A stretch of 64,000 nt of DNA from CANHVK01 sp046304235 (GTDB lineage: Bacteria > Bacteroidota > Bacteroidia > Flavobacteriales_D > Crocinitomicaceae), in assembly GCA_046304235.1 (NCBI GenBank), contig JBKCEW010000004.1, forward strand, positions 1 through 64,000. The letters are read 5' to 3'. Of the stretch, positions 52,791-61,174 are shown piece after piece (the first letter of the stretch is position 1; each line of letters opens with the position of its first letter). The position numbers were made by a program, and so were the translations under genes. The notes beneath the pieces were generated by a model that worked only from the letters and a program-made list of their open reading frames with translations, was not told where the DNA came from and searched no databases.

Positions 52791-52817
52791 ATTGGTACAT
52801 TGAAAAATTGGTACATT
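52791..52817. repeat. Two copies of ATTGGTACATT after the four-helix-bundle gene
   Basis: Identical 11-mers at 52791-52801 and 52807-52817 (16-base period), ending 16 bases before scoB. Confidence 0.7.
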
Positions 52818-52833
52818 AAAAAAATAAAAAAAG

Positions 52834-53490
52834 ATGGCTTTAGATAAAATTGGAATCGCAAAACGTATCGCTCAAGAATTGAGAAATGGTTGGTACGTGA
52901 ACTTGGGAATTGGTATCCCAACATTAGTGGCAAATTACATTCCAGATGGAATTGATGTTGAATTTCAATCTGAAAATGGAATTTTAGGAATGGGTCCTTT
53001 TCCATTTGAAGGAGAAGAAGATGCAGACTTAATCAACGCAGGAAAACAAACAATTACAGTGAAAAAAGGAGCTGTATTTTTTGATTCTGCAACATCCTTT
53101 GCAATGATTCGTGGACAACATGTACAGTTAACTGTTTTAGGAGCGATGGAAGTCTCTCAAAATGGAGACATTGCCAACTGGAAAATTCCAGGAAAGATGG
53201 TGAAAGGTATGGGTGGTGCTATGGATTTAGTAGCTTCTGCTGAAAATATCATCGTTGCAATGATGCACACCAATAAAGCAGGAGAAACAAAAATCTTAAA
53301 AGAATGTACATTACCATTAACAGGCGTTGGTTGTGTTAAAAAGGTTGTTACCGATTTAGCAGTACTTGAAATCAAAGATGGTAAATTCCACTTAATTGAA
53401 AGAGCACCAGGTGTTTCTGTTGAAGAAATTGTTGCTAAAACAGAAGGAGATTTAGTAGTTCCAGATAATGTACCAGAAATGGTTTTGTAA
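52834..53490 (+). CDS. scoB: 3-oxoacid CoA-transferase subunit B
   Basis: A 218-residue beta subunit with the catalytic Glu in QSENGILGMGPFP, where a glutamyl-CoA thioester forms during transfer, and the typical NLGIGIPTLVANYIP near the start. It works with ScoA. No separate -7 box with clear spacing is visible in the short repeat region before it, so it may depend on transcription through the four-helix-bundle gene. Confidence 0.94.
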   Translation: MALDKIGIAKRIAQELRNGWYVNLGIGIPTLVANYIPDGIDVEFQSENGILGMGPFPFEGEEDADLINAGKQTITVKKGAVFFDSATSFAMIRGQHVQLTVLGAMEVSQNGDIANWKIPGKMVKGMGGAMDLVASAENIIVAMMHTNKAGETKILKECTLPLTGVGCVKKVVTDLAVLEIKDGKFHLIERAPGVSVEEIVAKTEGDLVVPDNVPEMVL

Positions 53491-53560
53491 TTTAATATTA
53501 CTTTTTCATAAAACTCAAGCTAGAAATGGTTTGGGTTTTTTTATGGAACTATTTTAACAC

Positions 53561-53600
53561 TTGCAGATTTGCAAATCAAATCCTAACTTTGTTAGTTAGG
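53561..53600 (+). promoter_or_regulatory. Promoter of the hgd-hppD genes with two dyads
   Basis: TTG (53561-53563), 20-base spacer, TAACTTTG (53584-53591): a canonical promoter. The spacer holds a perfect 12-bp palindrome GATTTGCAAATC (53566-53577), and CCTAAC/GTTAGG (53582-53587 and 53595-53600) frames the -7 box. These are candidate operators. Confidence 0.6.
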
Positions 53601-53655
53601 TAGATGCTTAAATAATCTAACTAATTATATTGTATAATTTAACCAAAAAACCAAT

Positions 53656-54816
53656 ATGCCTTTTTATGCAAAATTAGGTTCGTTTCCAGACAAACGTCAC
53701 GTGACCTTTGAAAAACCTGAGGGCGGTTATTATTATGAACAGTTATTTGGTACGGAAGGATTTCATGGATTTTCTTCCTTGTTATATCATGTTCATAGAC
53801 CTACTCAAGTAAAGTCTGTATCCGCTCCCATTGACTTAACTCCAAAAGCTGCTATTGATAAAAATATTTCTTCACAAATGTTGAGAGGTTTTGAAGTAGC
53901 ACCGAAAGATGACTTTTTAGATAGTAGAACAATTGTATTATTTAACAATGATTTAAATATTGCGTTGGCTTCTCCAAAAAAGTCGTTACGTTCTTATTTC
54001 TATAAAAATGCAGACGCTGATGAAGTTATTTTCATTCACGAAGGTTCAGGAAAATTAAGAACTTTAGTGGGCAATATTGACTTTGAATATGGGGATTATT
54101 TAGTGATACCTCGTGGAATGATTTACCAAATTGATTTCAATACAGAGAATAACCGCTTATTCATTGTCGAGTCATTTAGCCCAGTAATTACTCCAAAAAG
54201 ATATAGAAATAACTTCGGTCAATTATTGGAGCATTCTCCGTTTTGTGAACGTGATTTTAAATTACCTACAGAATTAGAAACACACAACGAAAAAGGTGAA
54301 TTCTTAATCAAAATCAAAAAAGAAAATGTGTTGCATGAAGTAGTTTATGCCACGCACCCGTTTGATGTTGTTGGTTGGGATGGATTTAATTTCCCATATG
54401 CGTTCTCAATACATAATTTTGAACCAATTACAGGTAGAGTTCACCAACCACCACCAGTACATCAAACATTTGAGGCACACAATTATGTAATCTGCTCTTT
54501 TGTTCCTCGTTTATACGATTATCATCCAAAATCAGTTCCTGCACCATACAATCACAGTAATATCGATTCTGATGAAGTATTGTACTATGTTGATGGTGAT
54601 TTTATGAGTCGTAACCACGTTGAAAAAGGATACATCTCTCTTCACCCAGGAGGAATTCCTCACGGACCTCATCCAGGTGCTATGGAAAGAAGTATTGGCC
54701 AAAAAGAGACGCAAGAATTAGCGGTAATGGTTGATACATTCAGACCTTTAAAATTGACACAAGCTGCTGTTGAAATAGCTGATCCAAGCTACTTAACAAG
54801 TTGGTTAGAAGATTAA
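53656..54816 (+). CDS. hmgA: Homogentisate 1,2-dioxygenase
   Basis: A 386-residue cupin-type non-haem iron enzyme that opens homogentisate to maleylacetoacetate. The conserved C-terminal iron-site region is present (HNFEPITGRVHQPPPVHQTF, then SLHPGGIPHGPHPGAMERSI). It is shorter than the mammalian enzyme (about 445), as in other Bacteroidota. The gene for the preceding step, HPPD, follows after 25 bases in the same direction. Confidence 0.94.
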   Translation: MPFYAKLGSFPDKRHVTFEKPEGGYYYEQLFGTEGFHGFSSLLYHVHRPTQVKSVSAPIDLTPKAAIDKNISSQMLRGFEVAPKDDFLDSRTIVLFNNDLNIALASPKKSLRSYFYKNADADEVIFIHEGSGKLRTLVGNIDFEYGDYLVIPRGMIYQIDFNTENNRLFIVESFSPVITPKRYRNNFGQLLEHSPFCERDFKLPTELETHNEKGEFLIKIKKENVLHEVVYATHPFDVVGWDGFNFPYAFSIHNFEPITGRVHQPPPVHQTFEAHNYVICSFVPRLYDYHPKSVPAPYNHSNIDSDEVLYYVDGDFMSRNHVEKGYISLHPGGIPHGPHPGAMERSIGQKETQELAVMVDTFRPLKLTQAAVEIADPSYLTSWLED

Positions 54817-54841
54817 TATTAAAATATTCAAAAAAAAGATA

Positions 54842-56002
54842 ATGAGCAAAGAAATAAAAAACGTAGAATACGGATTAGAGAAAATTTTTGAAGGAGCACA
54901 AGATTTCCTTCCTTTATTAGGTACTGACTATGTTGAGTTTTATGTTGGTAATGCAAAACAAGCAGCACACTTTTACAAAACTGCTTTCGGTTTCCAATCG
55001 TATGCTTACGCAGGGTTAGAAACAGGATTGAAAGACAGAGTTTCTTATGTATTGAAACAAGATAAAATTAGATTAGTACTTACTACTGCGTTGACTAGCG
55101 ACTCTCCTATTGGTGAGCACGTTAAAAAACACGGTGATGGTGTAAAAGTAGTTGCACTTTGGGTTGAAGACGCTAAAAGTGCATACGAAGAAACAATTAA
55201 AAGAGGTGCTAGATCTTTCCAAGAGCCTATCATTGAGAAAGATGAGCATGGTGAAACTGTTCGTGCTGGTATTTACACATACGGTGAAACTGTTCACATG
55301 TTTGTAGAACGTAAAAATTACAATGGTCTCTTTTTACCAGGTTTCCAAGCGTGGGAATCAGACTATAACCCTTCACCAGTTGGATTGAAATTCATTGACC
55401 ACATGGTAGGAAATGTAGGTTGGGGAGAGATGGATACATGGGTAAAATGGTATGAAGATGTTATGGGATTCGTAAACTTCCTTTCATTTGATGACAAACA
55501 AATCCACACGGAATACTCAGCGTTAATGTCTAAAGTTATGTCAAACGGTAACGGTCGTATTAAATTCCCTATCAACGAGCCAGCTGAAGGAAAAAAACGT
55601 TCTCAAATTGAAGAATACTTAGATTTCTACGAAGGACCAGGTGTTCAACATATTGCAGTAGCAACGGATGATATTATCTCTACAGTAGCTCAATTAAGAG
55701 CTAGAGGTATTGAGTTTTTACCACCACCACCACAAGCATATTACGATGAAATTCCTGCAAGATTAGGTGAACACATGAACATCATGAAGGAAGATATCAA
55801 AGAATTACAAAAATTATCTATCCTTGTAGATGCTGATGAAGAAGGATACTTGTTACAAATCTTCACAAAACCAGTCGAAGACAGACCTACTTTATTCTTC
55901 GAAATCATCCAACGTATGGGTGCTAAAGGATTTGGAGCTGGTAACTTTAAAGCATTATTTGAATCTATCGAAAGAGAACAAGCGTTAAGAGGAACACTTT
56001 AG
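54842..56002 (+). CDS. hppD: 4-hydroxyphenylpyruvate dioxygenase
   Basis: A 386-residue VOC-fold enzyme that converts 4-hydroxyphenylpyruvate to homogentisate using non-haem iron. The two VOC modules are visible (DYVEFYVGNAKQAAHFYKTA and IDHMVGNVGWGEMDTWVKWY); iron ligands are His in FIDHMVGN, His in GVQHIAVATDDI and Glu in LFFEIIQRMG; GAKGFGAGNFKALFESIERE closes the active site. It forms a two-gene operon with homogentisate dioxygenase, ended by a terminator. Confidence 0.96.
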   Translation: MSKEIKNVEYGLEKIFEGAQDFLPLLGTDYVEFYVGNAKQAAHFYKTAFGFQSYAYAGLETGLKDRVSYVLKQDKIRLVLTTALTSDSPIGEHVKKHGDGVKVVALWVEDAKSAYEETIKRGARSFQEPIIEKDEHGETVRAGIYTYGETVHMFVERKNYNGLFLPGFQAWESDYNPSPVGLKFIDHMVGNVGWGEMDTWVKWYEDVMGFVNFLSFDDKQIHTEYSALMSKVMSNGNGRIKFPINEPAEGKKRSQIEEYLDFYEGPGVQHIAVATDDIISTVAQLRARGIEFLPPPPQAYYDEIPARLGEHMNIMKEDIKELQKLSILVDADEEGYLLQIFTKPVEDRPTLFFEIIQRMGAKGFGAGNFKALFESIEREQALRGTL

Positions 56003-56035
56003 TGAATGATTAATGTTTAATGATAAATGATTATT

Positions 56036-56062
56036 AAGGTGGCTTTCGGGCCACCTTTTTTG
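56036..56062 (+). terminator. Terminator after hppD
   Basis: An 8-bp stem (56036-56043 with 56050-56057) followed by a T-tract. The rest of the gap to 56261 has no gene that I can support. Confidence 0.85.
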
Positions 56063-56261
56063 TTTTTTAAAATTTATAGAAACACTACATGAGCCAGCTT
56101 ACCACCATTTATTTTGGTAGTTATGTGTTGAATCCAGAAAATAAATAGGCTCACAAATTTTAGGCGTTGATAATTTGTAGTTTTAGAAAAATTAAATTTC
56201 TCTCCATTGAAGGGAGAAACAGACGAATGATAATTGGAAATAAATTAATTACTTTAAATCC

Positions 56262-56645
56262 ATGAAAAATAACCTTTCACTAAAACTACTCCTAGGACTA
56301 TTAAGTGCGGTAATCGTATTTCACGTATGTATTATTGTTAAAATCATTCCTTACTCCATCGCTTGGGGCGGTCGACTTCACAACGATAGCGAAATGTATG
56401 TTTTTGAGTTCATTTCAATCGGTGTGATCCTTTTTTTAGGTTTTGTATTGTTAATGAAAGGCCACTACCTAAAATTCTATTTCAAGGAAAAAATTGTAAA
56501 CTTCACCCTCTGGTTTTTCTTTGGTTTATTTGTGCTCAACACCATCGGAAACCTCTTTGCAAAAACAACGTTCGAAAAGTTTTTCTCCATCTTGACTTTA
56601 CTTTCTGCTATACTTATTTGGAGATTGTTGAAGGGGAAAGAATGA
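56262..56645 (+). CDS. Small integral membrane protein
   Basis: A 127-residue protein with four hydrophobic segments (residues about 8-28, 50-66, 78-95 and 105-123). The loop IIPYSIAWGGRLHNDSEMYV between the first two segments is reminiscent of a small Bacteroidota membrane family of unknown function. It is isolated, with no partner gene close by. Confidence 0.7.
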   Translation: MKNNLSLKLLLGLLSAVIVFHVCIIVKIIPYSIAWGGRLHNDSEMYVFEFISIGVILFLGFVLLMKGHYLKFYFKEKIVNFTLWFFFGLFVLNTIGNLFAKTTFEKFFSILTLLSAILIWRLLKGKE

Positions 56646-56797
56646 TACCTCCACCTGAATTTCAAGTTAGAAAAGTATATTTGTAAAAGAATGTGATACT
56701 AGAATTTCATTTGGTCGATACATATTAATGGATTGGCGTAACAGATGAGATTAAAGTTTGACATATAAATAAAGTTACCACATATTAAAAATCAACT

Positions 56798-57709
56798 ATG
56801 ATCCCAACTTATGAAGAAATAATGCTACCCTTCCTTAAGCTATTGGCTAATGGGGATGAATGTTCATTAAATCAAACACATGATACTTTATGTAAACATT
56901 TTCATCTAACTGACGCTGAAATAAGAGAACTATTACCTAGTGGTCAACAAGCTATATTTAGAAATAGAGTTGGTTGGGCTAGGACCTATTTAAAAAAGGC
57001 TGGTTTACTTTCATCACCCAAAAGAGCTCATTTTAAAATAACCGAACGAGGAATACAGTTATTAAAGGAAGACCTTCATTCTATTAATGGCAATATTTTA
57101 AAGCGTTATCCGGAATTTTTAGAATTTCAATCAATAAAAAAGTTAAAAAATGATGAAGGCCAAGTCGACTTTACAAAATTTGAAATAGACAATGAGCAAA
57201 CGCCGGAGGAAACACTCGAATATGCATACTTAAAACTGAAGGAAGAATTAGCTAAGGAAGTGCTTCAAATTGTAATGAGCTGTACACCATCTTTTTTTGA
57301 AAGACTTGTTATTGATTTACTAATAACAATGGGTTATGGTGGTTCGAGAAAAGAAGCTGGCCAAGCAATGGGACAATCAGGAGATGGTGGTATAGATGGT
57401 ATTATTAAAGAAGATAAACTAGGACTTGATACAATATATCTTCAAGCTAAAAGATGGTCCAATATTGTCCCAGTTAAAGAAATCCGAGATTTTACTGGAG
57501 CATTAGCATCTAAAAAAGCAAAAAAAGGAATTTTTATCACAACATCATCTTTTCCTAAAAGTGCTTATGAATTTGTTAGTCAAGTTGAATATAAGATTAT
57601 CCTAATTGATGGTCAACGCTTAGCTGAATTGATGATTGAAAATAATGTGGGTATATCAACTGTAAACAGCTACGAGGTAAAAACTATAGATTCTGATTAC
57701 TTTGAATAA
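56798..57709 (+). CDS. Mrr-family restriction endonuclease
   Basis: A 303-residue protein. Residues 1-90 form the Mrr N-terminal winged-helix domain (FRNRVGWARTYLKKAGLLSS). Residues about 160-290 form the PD-(D/E)xK-type nuclease: GDGGIDGII supplies the Asp and YLQAKRW the QxK variant typical of Mrr. Mrr enzymes are type IV, cutting DNA with foreign methylation. No methyltransferase is nearby, as expected for type IV. It lies beside a toxin-antitoxin pair in a small accessory patch. Confidence 0.93.
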   Translation: MIPTYEEIMLPFLKLLANGDECSLNQTHDTLCKHFHLTDAEIRELLPSGQQAIFRNRVGWARTYLKKAGLLSSPKRAHFKITERGIQLLKEDLHSINGNILKRYPEFLEFQSIKKLKNDEGQVDFTKFEIDNEQTPEETLEYAYLKLKEELAKEVLQIVMSCTPSFFERLVIDLLITMGYGGSRKEAGQAMGQSGDGGIDGIIKEDKLGLDTIYLQAKRWSNIVPVKEIRDFTGALASKKAKKGIFITTSSFPKSAYEFVSQVEYKIILIDGQRLAELMIENNVGISTVNSYEVKTIDSDYFE

Positions 57710-57770
57710 TAATCAAACTCGTGGTAACAAAATATAAACGTCAGAAAGCCTAAATGCTTATTTGCAAACC

Positions 57771-57860
57771 GTTAACTCTTCCCATCCTATTCATCACCAC
57801 CGCATTCATCAATAACACCAAAATTATCACCCCTGCACCTATATAAAAACCAGAGGAAAA
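57771..57860 (-). pseudogene. Remnant copy of the 3' end of an EamA transporter gene
   Basis: On the minus strand this reads FYIGAGVIILVLLMNAVVMN then RMGRVNG, nearly the same as the last residues of the EamA gene at 58701 (FYMGAGVIILVLLLNAVVKN RMGKERLT). At DNA level the two 90-base stretches look about 80% identical. The remainder of the gene is missing. It lies on the far side of the toxin-antitoxin pair from the intact gene, in the same orientation. Confidence 0.8.
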
Positions 57861-57993
57861 AGGTTAAAATTCTCACTCACTACATTGCATAAATACCGAA
57901 ATATTGAGCAGATTTCAACACGTGTTTTTATATTATTATTTGCACGGTAGTGTAAAATATTTTATATTTATACGTGTAATTAAGTGAAAAATC

Positions 57994-58242
57994 ATGAATA
58001 CAAAATTGACATTAACTATAGAGCAATCTGTTATTGAGAAAGCAAAATCATATGCCAAAGGAAAAGGACATAGTTTGTCTGAAATTATTGAAAATTATTT
58101 AAAAGCAATTACTACGGAACAAAAACCAATCGAGGATGTTTCACCAATTACAAAATCTTTAAGAGGAAGTTTTAAAGCTCCCATTGATTTTAATTATAAA
58201 AATGAATTGTCAAAAGCATTATCGGAAAAGTATAACGTATGA
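57994..58242 (+). CDS. RHH-type antitoxin (DUF6364-like)
   Basis: An 82-residue protein. The N-terminal KLTLTIEQSVIEKAKSYAKG is a ribbon-helix-helix DNA-binding pattern (strand then two helices, GHSLSEIIENYLKAI); the C-terminal part with LRGSFKAPIDFNYKNELSKA would wrap the toxin. The stop overlaps the toxin start by 4 bases (ATGA). The antitoxin should repress its own promoter (known for this family). Confidence 0.88.
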   Translation: MNTKLTLTIEQSVIEKAKSYAKGKGHSLSEIIENYLKAITTEQKPIEDVSPITKSLRGSFKAPIDFNYKNELSKALSEKYNV

Positions 58243-58658
58243 AAAAAATACTTATAGATACAGACGTGATTCTTGACTTCTTTTTTGATAGAAAACCTTT
58301 TTCAGAAAATTCTACTGTTATTTTAACCCTTTGTGAGAGAAAAATAATCGAAGGATATATAACACCCGTTATTATTAGTAATATTTATTATTTGCTACGA
58401 AGAACTGCAAAACATGAAAAGGTTATAGAAAAGTTGAAGCTTCTTTTAACAATTTTAAATGTGTTAAAAATGGACAAATCAACAATCGAAAAAGCTTTAA
58501 ATTCTGACTTCAAAGATTTTGAAGATGCTTTACAAAATTTTGCAGCTGAAAATTATGGAGAAATTGAAGCAATTATAACTAGAAACGTAAAAGACTATAA
58601 ACGAAGCGAAATTGGAATATTAACTCCTGAGAGCTTTGTTAAATTAATTAATGGCTAA
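58239..58658 (+). CDS. PIN-domain toxin (VapC-like)
   Basis: A 139-residue PIN nuclease. The first acidic residue is in LIDTDVILDFFFDRKPF, further acidic residues are in DFKDFEDALQNFAAE, and ITRNVKDYKRSEIGILTPES is the C-terminal signature of this Bacteroidota subgroup. VapC toxins cut tRNA or rRNA. It is translationally coupled to the RHH antitoxin. Confidence 0.9.
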   Translation: MKKILIDTDVILDFFFDRKPFSENSTVILTLCERKIIEGYITPVIISNIYYLLRRTAKHEKVIEKLKLLLTILNVLKMDKSTIEKALNSDFKDFEDALQNFAAENYGEIEAIITRNVKDYKRSEIGILTPESFVKLING

Positions 58659-58700
58659 TTTTAGTTAGAATTTAGACTTTGAAAGTGGTTTTGGACGAGT

Positions 58701-59594
58701 TTACGTTAATCTCTCCTTCCCCATCCTATTCTTAACAACCGCATTCAACAACAACACCAAAATAATTACCCCTGCACCCATGTAAAAACGGGAAGAAAGT
58801 AGAGTGTGTTCTTGGAGGATAAAAACGGCTAATAAAATGGTGTAAACGGGTTCCAAATTGATGCTTAATGAAACGGTAAAAGCACCCAATTTTTTGAGTA
58901 CTTCAATGGTTACTAAAAAGGCAACCGAGGTACATAAAATTCCCAAAAATAAGAGCCATAAAAAATCAGAAAGGGTCATTGAAAAAAAGGAACTTGTAAA
59001 CTTTCCTTGAAACAAAAGTACCACCGATAACGCCACTAATCCTATTCCCATTTCGTGTAAAGACATAGCCGAAGAAGGAACCTTTTTAGCAATCTGTGCA
59101 TTGAAAATAGAAAACAAGGCTGCACACAATGCGGAGCCTAATCCATATGTTAATGCTAGGAATTCTTTCTGTGAAAAATTATCCGATACAATGTAGATGC
59201 CGATCACCACTAATAGACCCATAATAAACTCTACAAAAGAGAATTTTTTTCCTGTCAAAAGCGGTTCCAACCAGGTCACGTGGAGGGTCGTTGTAGACAA
59301 ACATAAAATTCCCAATGAGGCTGTCGAGAGCGATATGGATTTGTAAAAAGTCAACCAATGAAGCGTAACAATCAACCCTACCCCAAAAGTCTGAAAGAAG
59401 GATTTTTTATCCAATATTTTCATTGGCATTTTTAAAAAATACAAACCTGCCAACAGAGAAAAAAACGCAATCAAAATACGATACCAAACGATGCTTAATG
59501 GAGGCAACTGAATTAATTTTCCGAGGATGCCTGTGAAGCCCCACATAAAAATTATCAAGTGCAAAACGATATGGTATTGATACTTTTTAAACAT
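58701..59594 (-). CDS. EamA/DMT-family transporter
   Basis: A 297-residue membrane protein with ten segments in two EamA repeats (MWGFTGILGKLIQLPPLSIVWYR; EVLKKLGAFTVSLSINLEPVYTILLAVFIL). The NLEPVYTILLA block is the family signature. The substrate is unknown; relatives export amino acids and metabolites. Its last about 90 bases have a diverged copy 0.9 kb downstream (57771-57860), across the toxin-antitoxin pair. Confidence 0.9.
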   Translation of the reverse strand: MFKKYQYHIVLHLIIFMWGFTGILGKLIQLPPLSIVWYRILIAFFSLLAGLYFLKMPMKILDKKSFFQTFGVGLIVTLHWLTFYKSISLSTASLGILCLSTTTLHVTWLEPLLTGKKFSFVEFIMGLLVVIGIYIVSDNFSQKEFLALTYGLGSALCAALFSIFNAQIAKKVPSSAMSLHEMGIGLVALSVVLLFQGKFTSSFFSMTLSDFLWLLFLGILCTSVAFLVTIEVLKKLGAFTVSLSINLEPVYTILLAVFILQEHTLLSSRFYMGAGVIILVLLLNAVVKNRMGKERLT

Positions 59595-59713
59595 ACTTTG
59601 AGTTTACTTTTAAATGTCGTTTTGGGTTACACAAATCACCTCTTTTTATGCATCAAGCTAACATCGAAAAAAAGAATATTGTTTTTTCTAACCCACTATC
59701 TCATAACAAAATG

Positions 59714-59744
59714 TAATCTTTCATTTGAATCAAATGAAAGATTA
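59714..59744. promoter_or_regulatory. Perfect 31-bp palindrome in a gene-free region, candidate operator
   Basis: A 15-base arm (59714-59728), a one-base centre and its exact reverse complement (59730-59744). It has no T-tract on either side, so it is unlike a terminator. It lies between the divergent EamA and holB genes. Apart from it, the gap 59595-59983 (389 bases) is AT-rich and has no gene I can support. Confidence 0.55.
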
Positions 59745-59983
59745 AAAAATTAAATAAATAATGAACACTACAAATTTAATTCTCATTTTTAAATTAAACT
59801 TTGCGAATAAAATTTAATTATTGAACCTTATATCAAACAAAACACCATTACATTTAAATTAAAATCAACTTTTTTATACTTTACCTATTCATCTAATTTT
59901 ATATGAAATTGAGAATGTTATTGAGTATAGATTGCCTATTTTTAAATGACTATTAAGCACGATTTTTTTTGTAATTTTAACCT

Positions 59984-61102
59984 ATGTTATTTAGAGATAT
60001 AATTGGTCAAGAAGAACTAAAAAAACACTTCATCAAAGAAGTGCAAGAAGATAAAATCAGTCATGCGCAACTCTTTTTAGGAAACGCAGGATTTGGTGGT
60101 TTACCTCTTGCATTGGGATTTGTTCAATACCTTTTTTGTACCAAACGAAATAACATTGACAGTTGTGGTGAATGTCCTTCTTGTCGTAAAATTTTAGACC
60201 TACAACACCCTGACGTTCACTTCTCTTTTCCGGTAGTTCAAGCGATCGAAAAACGAAGTGATTTTTTCTTAAAAGAATGGCGTAGAAAGATAAAATTAAA
60301 CCCCTATTTTACCCTAAACGAATGGACCAATTTTATCGATGATAAAGGAAGGAAACCAATTATCGGAACAGAAGAAAGTAATGAAATCATCAAAAAATTA
60401 AGCCTGAAATCTTTTGAGGGTGGATACAAAGTGATGATCATTTGGATGGCAGAAGAGATGAATGTAACCTGTGCAAACAAGTTGTTAAAAATTTTGGAAG
60501 AACCACCTAAAAACACCTTGTTCATTTTGCTTTCTGAAAGCCAAGACGCGATGCTTCAAACCATCTTGTCTAGAACACAAATAGTAAAAGTCCCTACTAT
60601 TTTGGTAGATGATTTAAGCAACTATTTACATAAAAATTTTGACATTTCTTCGGGTGATGCTGTGAGCGTTTCAGCACAAGCAGAAGGAAATTTTATTGAA
60701 GCTAAGAATCTATTAAGCGATCAAGAAGAAAAAAATATCAACCGTGATTTATTCATCAAATTGATGCGTGTATGTTACAAAAAAAACGTACTCGAAATGA
60801 TGGAATGGTCCGATGAAATTGCTGCTTTTGGAAAGGAAAAACAGAAGATATTTTTGAAATATTGTTTGCATATGTTTCGTCAAAGTATGCTCAAAAATTA
60901 CACCCAAAATCTGTTGACCAAAACTTCCAAAGAAGAGGATGATTTCCTAAAAAATTTCGCGCGATTTATCACCGGAAATAATATCAGTGAATTTATGCAA
61001 AACTTCAACGATGCACACTACCACATCGACCGAAATGCAAATGCTAAAATCTTATTCACGGAATTGTGCTTTCAAACAATGCGCTTTATACATAAAGCGT
61101 GA
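59984..61102 (+). CDS. holB: DNA polymerase III delta' subunit
   Basis: A 372-residue clamp-loader subunit. FRDIIGQEELKKHFIKEVQE and ISHAQLFLGNAGFGGLPLAL show the family start with a degenerate, non-hydrolysing P-loop; the zinc-binding cysteines are in CTKRNNIDSCGECPSCRK; KLLKILEEPPKNTLFILLSE and LQTILSRTQIV (sensor/SRC-like region) follow. It helps load the sliding clamp at the replication fork. It stands alone, downstream of an AT-rich gap. Confidence 0.93.
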   Translation: MLFRDIIGQEELKKHFIKEVQEDKISHAQLFLGNAGFGGLPLALGFVQYLFCTKRNNIDSCGECPSCRKILDLQHPDVHFSFPVVQAIEKRSDFFLKEWRRKIKLNPYFTLNEWTNFIDDKGRKPIIGTEESNEIIKKLSLKSFEGGYKVMIIWMAEEMNVTCANKLLKILEEPPKNTLFILLSESQDAMLQTILSRTQIVKVPTILVDDLSNYLHKNFDISSGDAVSVSAQAEGNFIEAKNLLSDQEEKNINRDLFIKLMRVCYKKNVLEMMEWSDEIAAFGKEKQKIFLKYCLHMFRQSMLKNYTQNLLTKTSKEEDDFLKNFARFITGNNISEFMQNFNDAHYHIDRNANAKILFTELCFQTMRFIHKA

Positions 61103-61174
61103 GATGAATGATGAGTTGTGAATAAAAAAGCCACTCATTACTGAATGGCAATTACTATAAATTTCGAATATTTT

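Noticed and set aside
56090..56155. GAGCC/GGCTC and TACCA/TGGTA inverted sequences after hppD, considered as a structured RNA or element end
   Set aside because: The arms are short, widely spaced and imperfect; I cannot support a feature.
59559..59753. 64-codon plus-strand frame upstream of holB
   Set aside because: It overlaps the EamA start on the other strand, has no recognisable family or promoter and includes the palindrome; probably chance.
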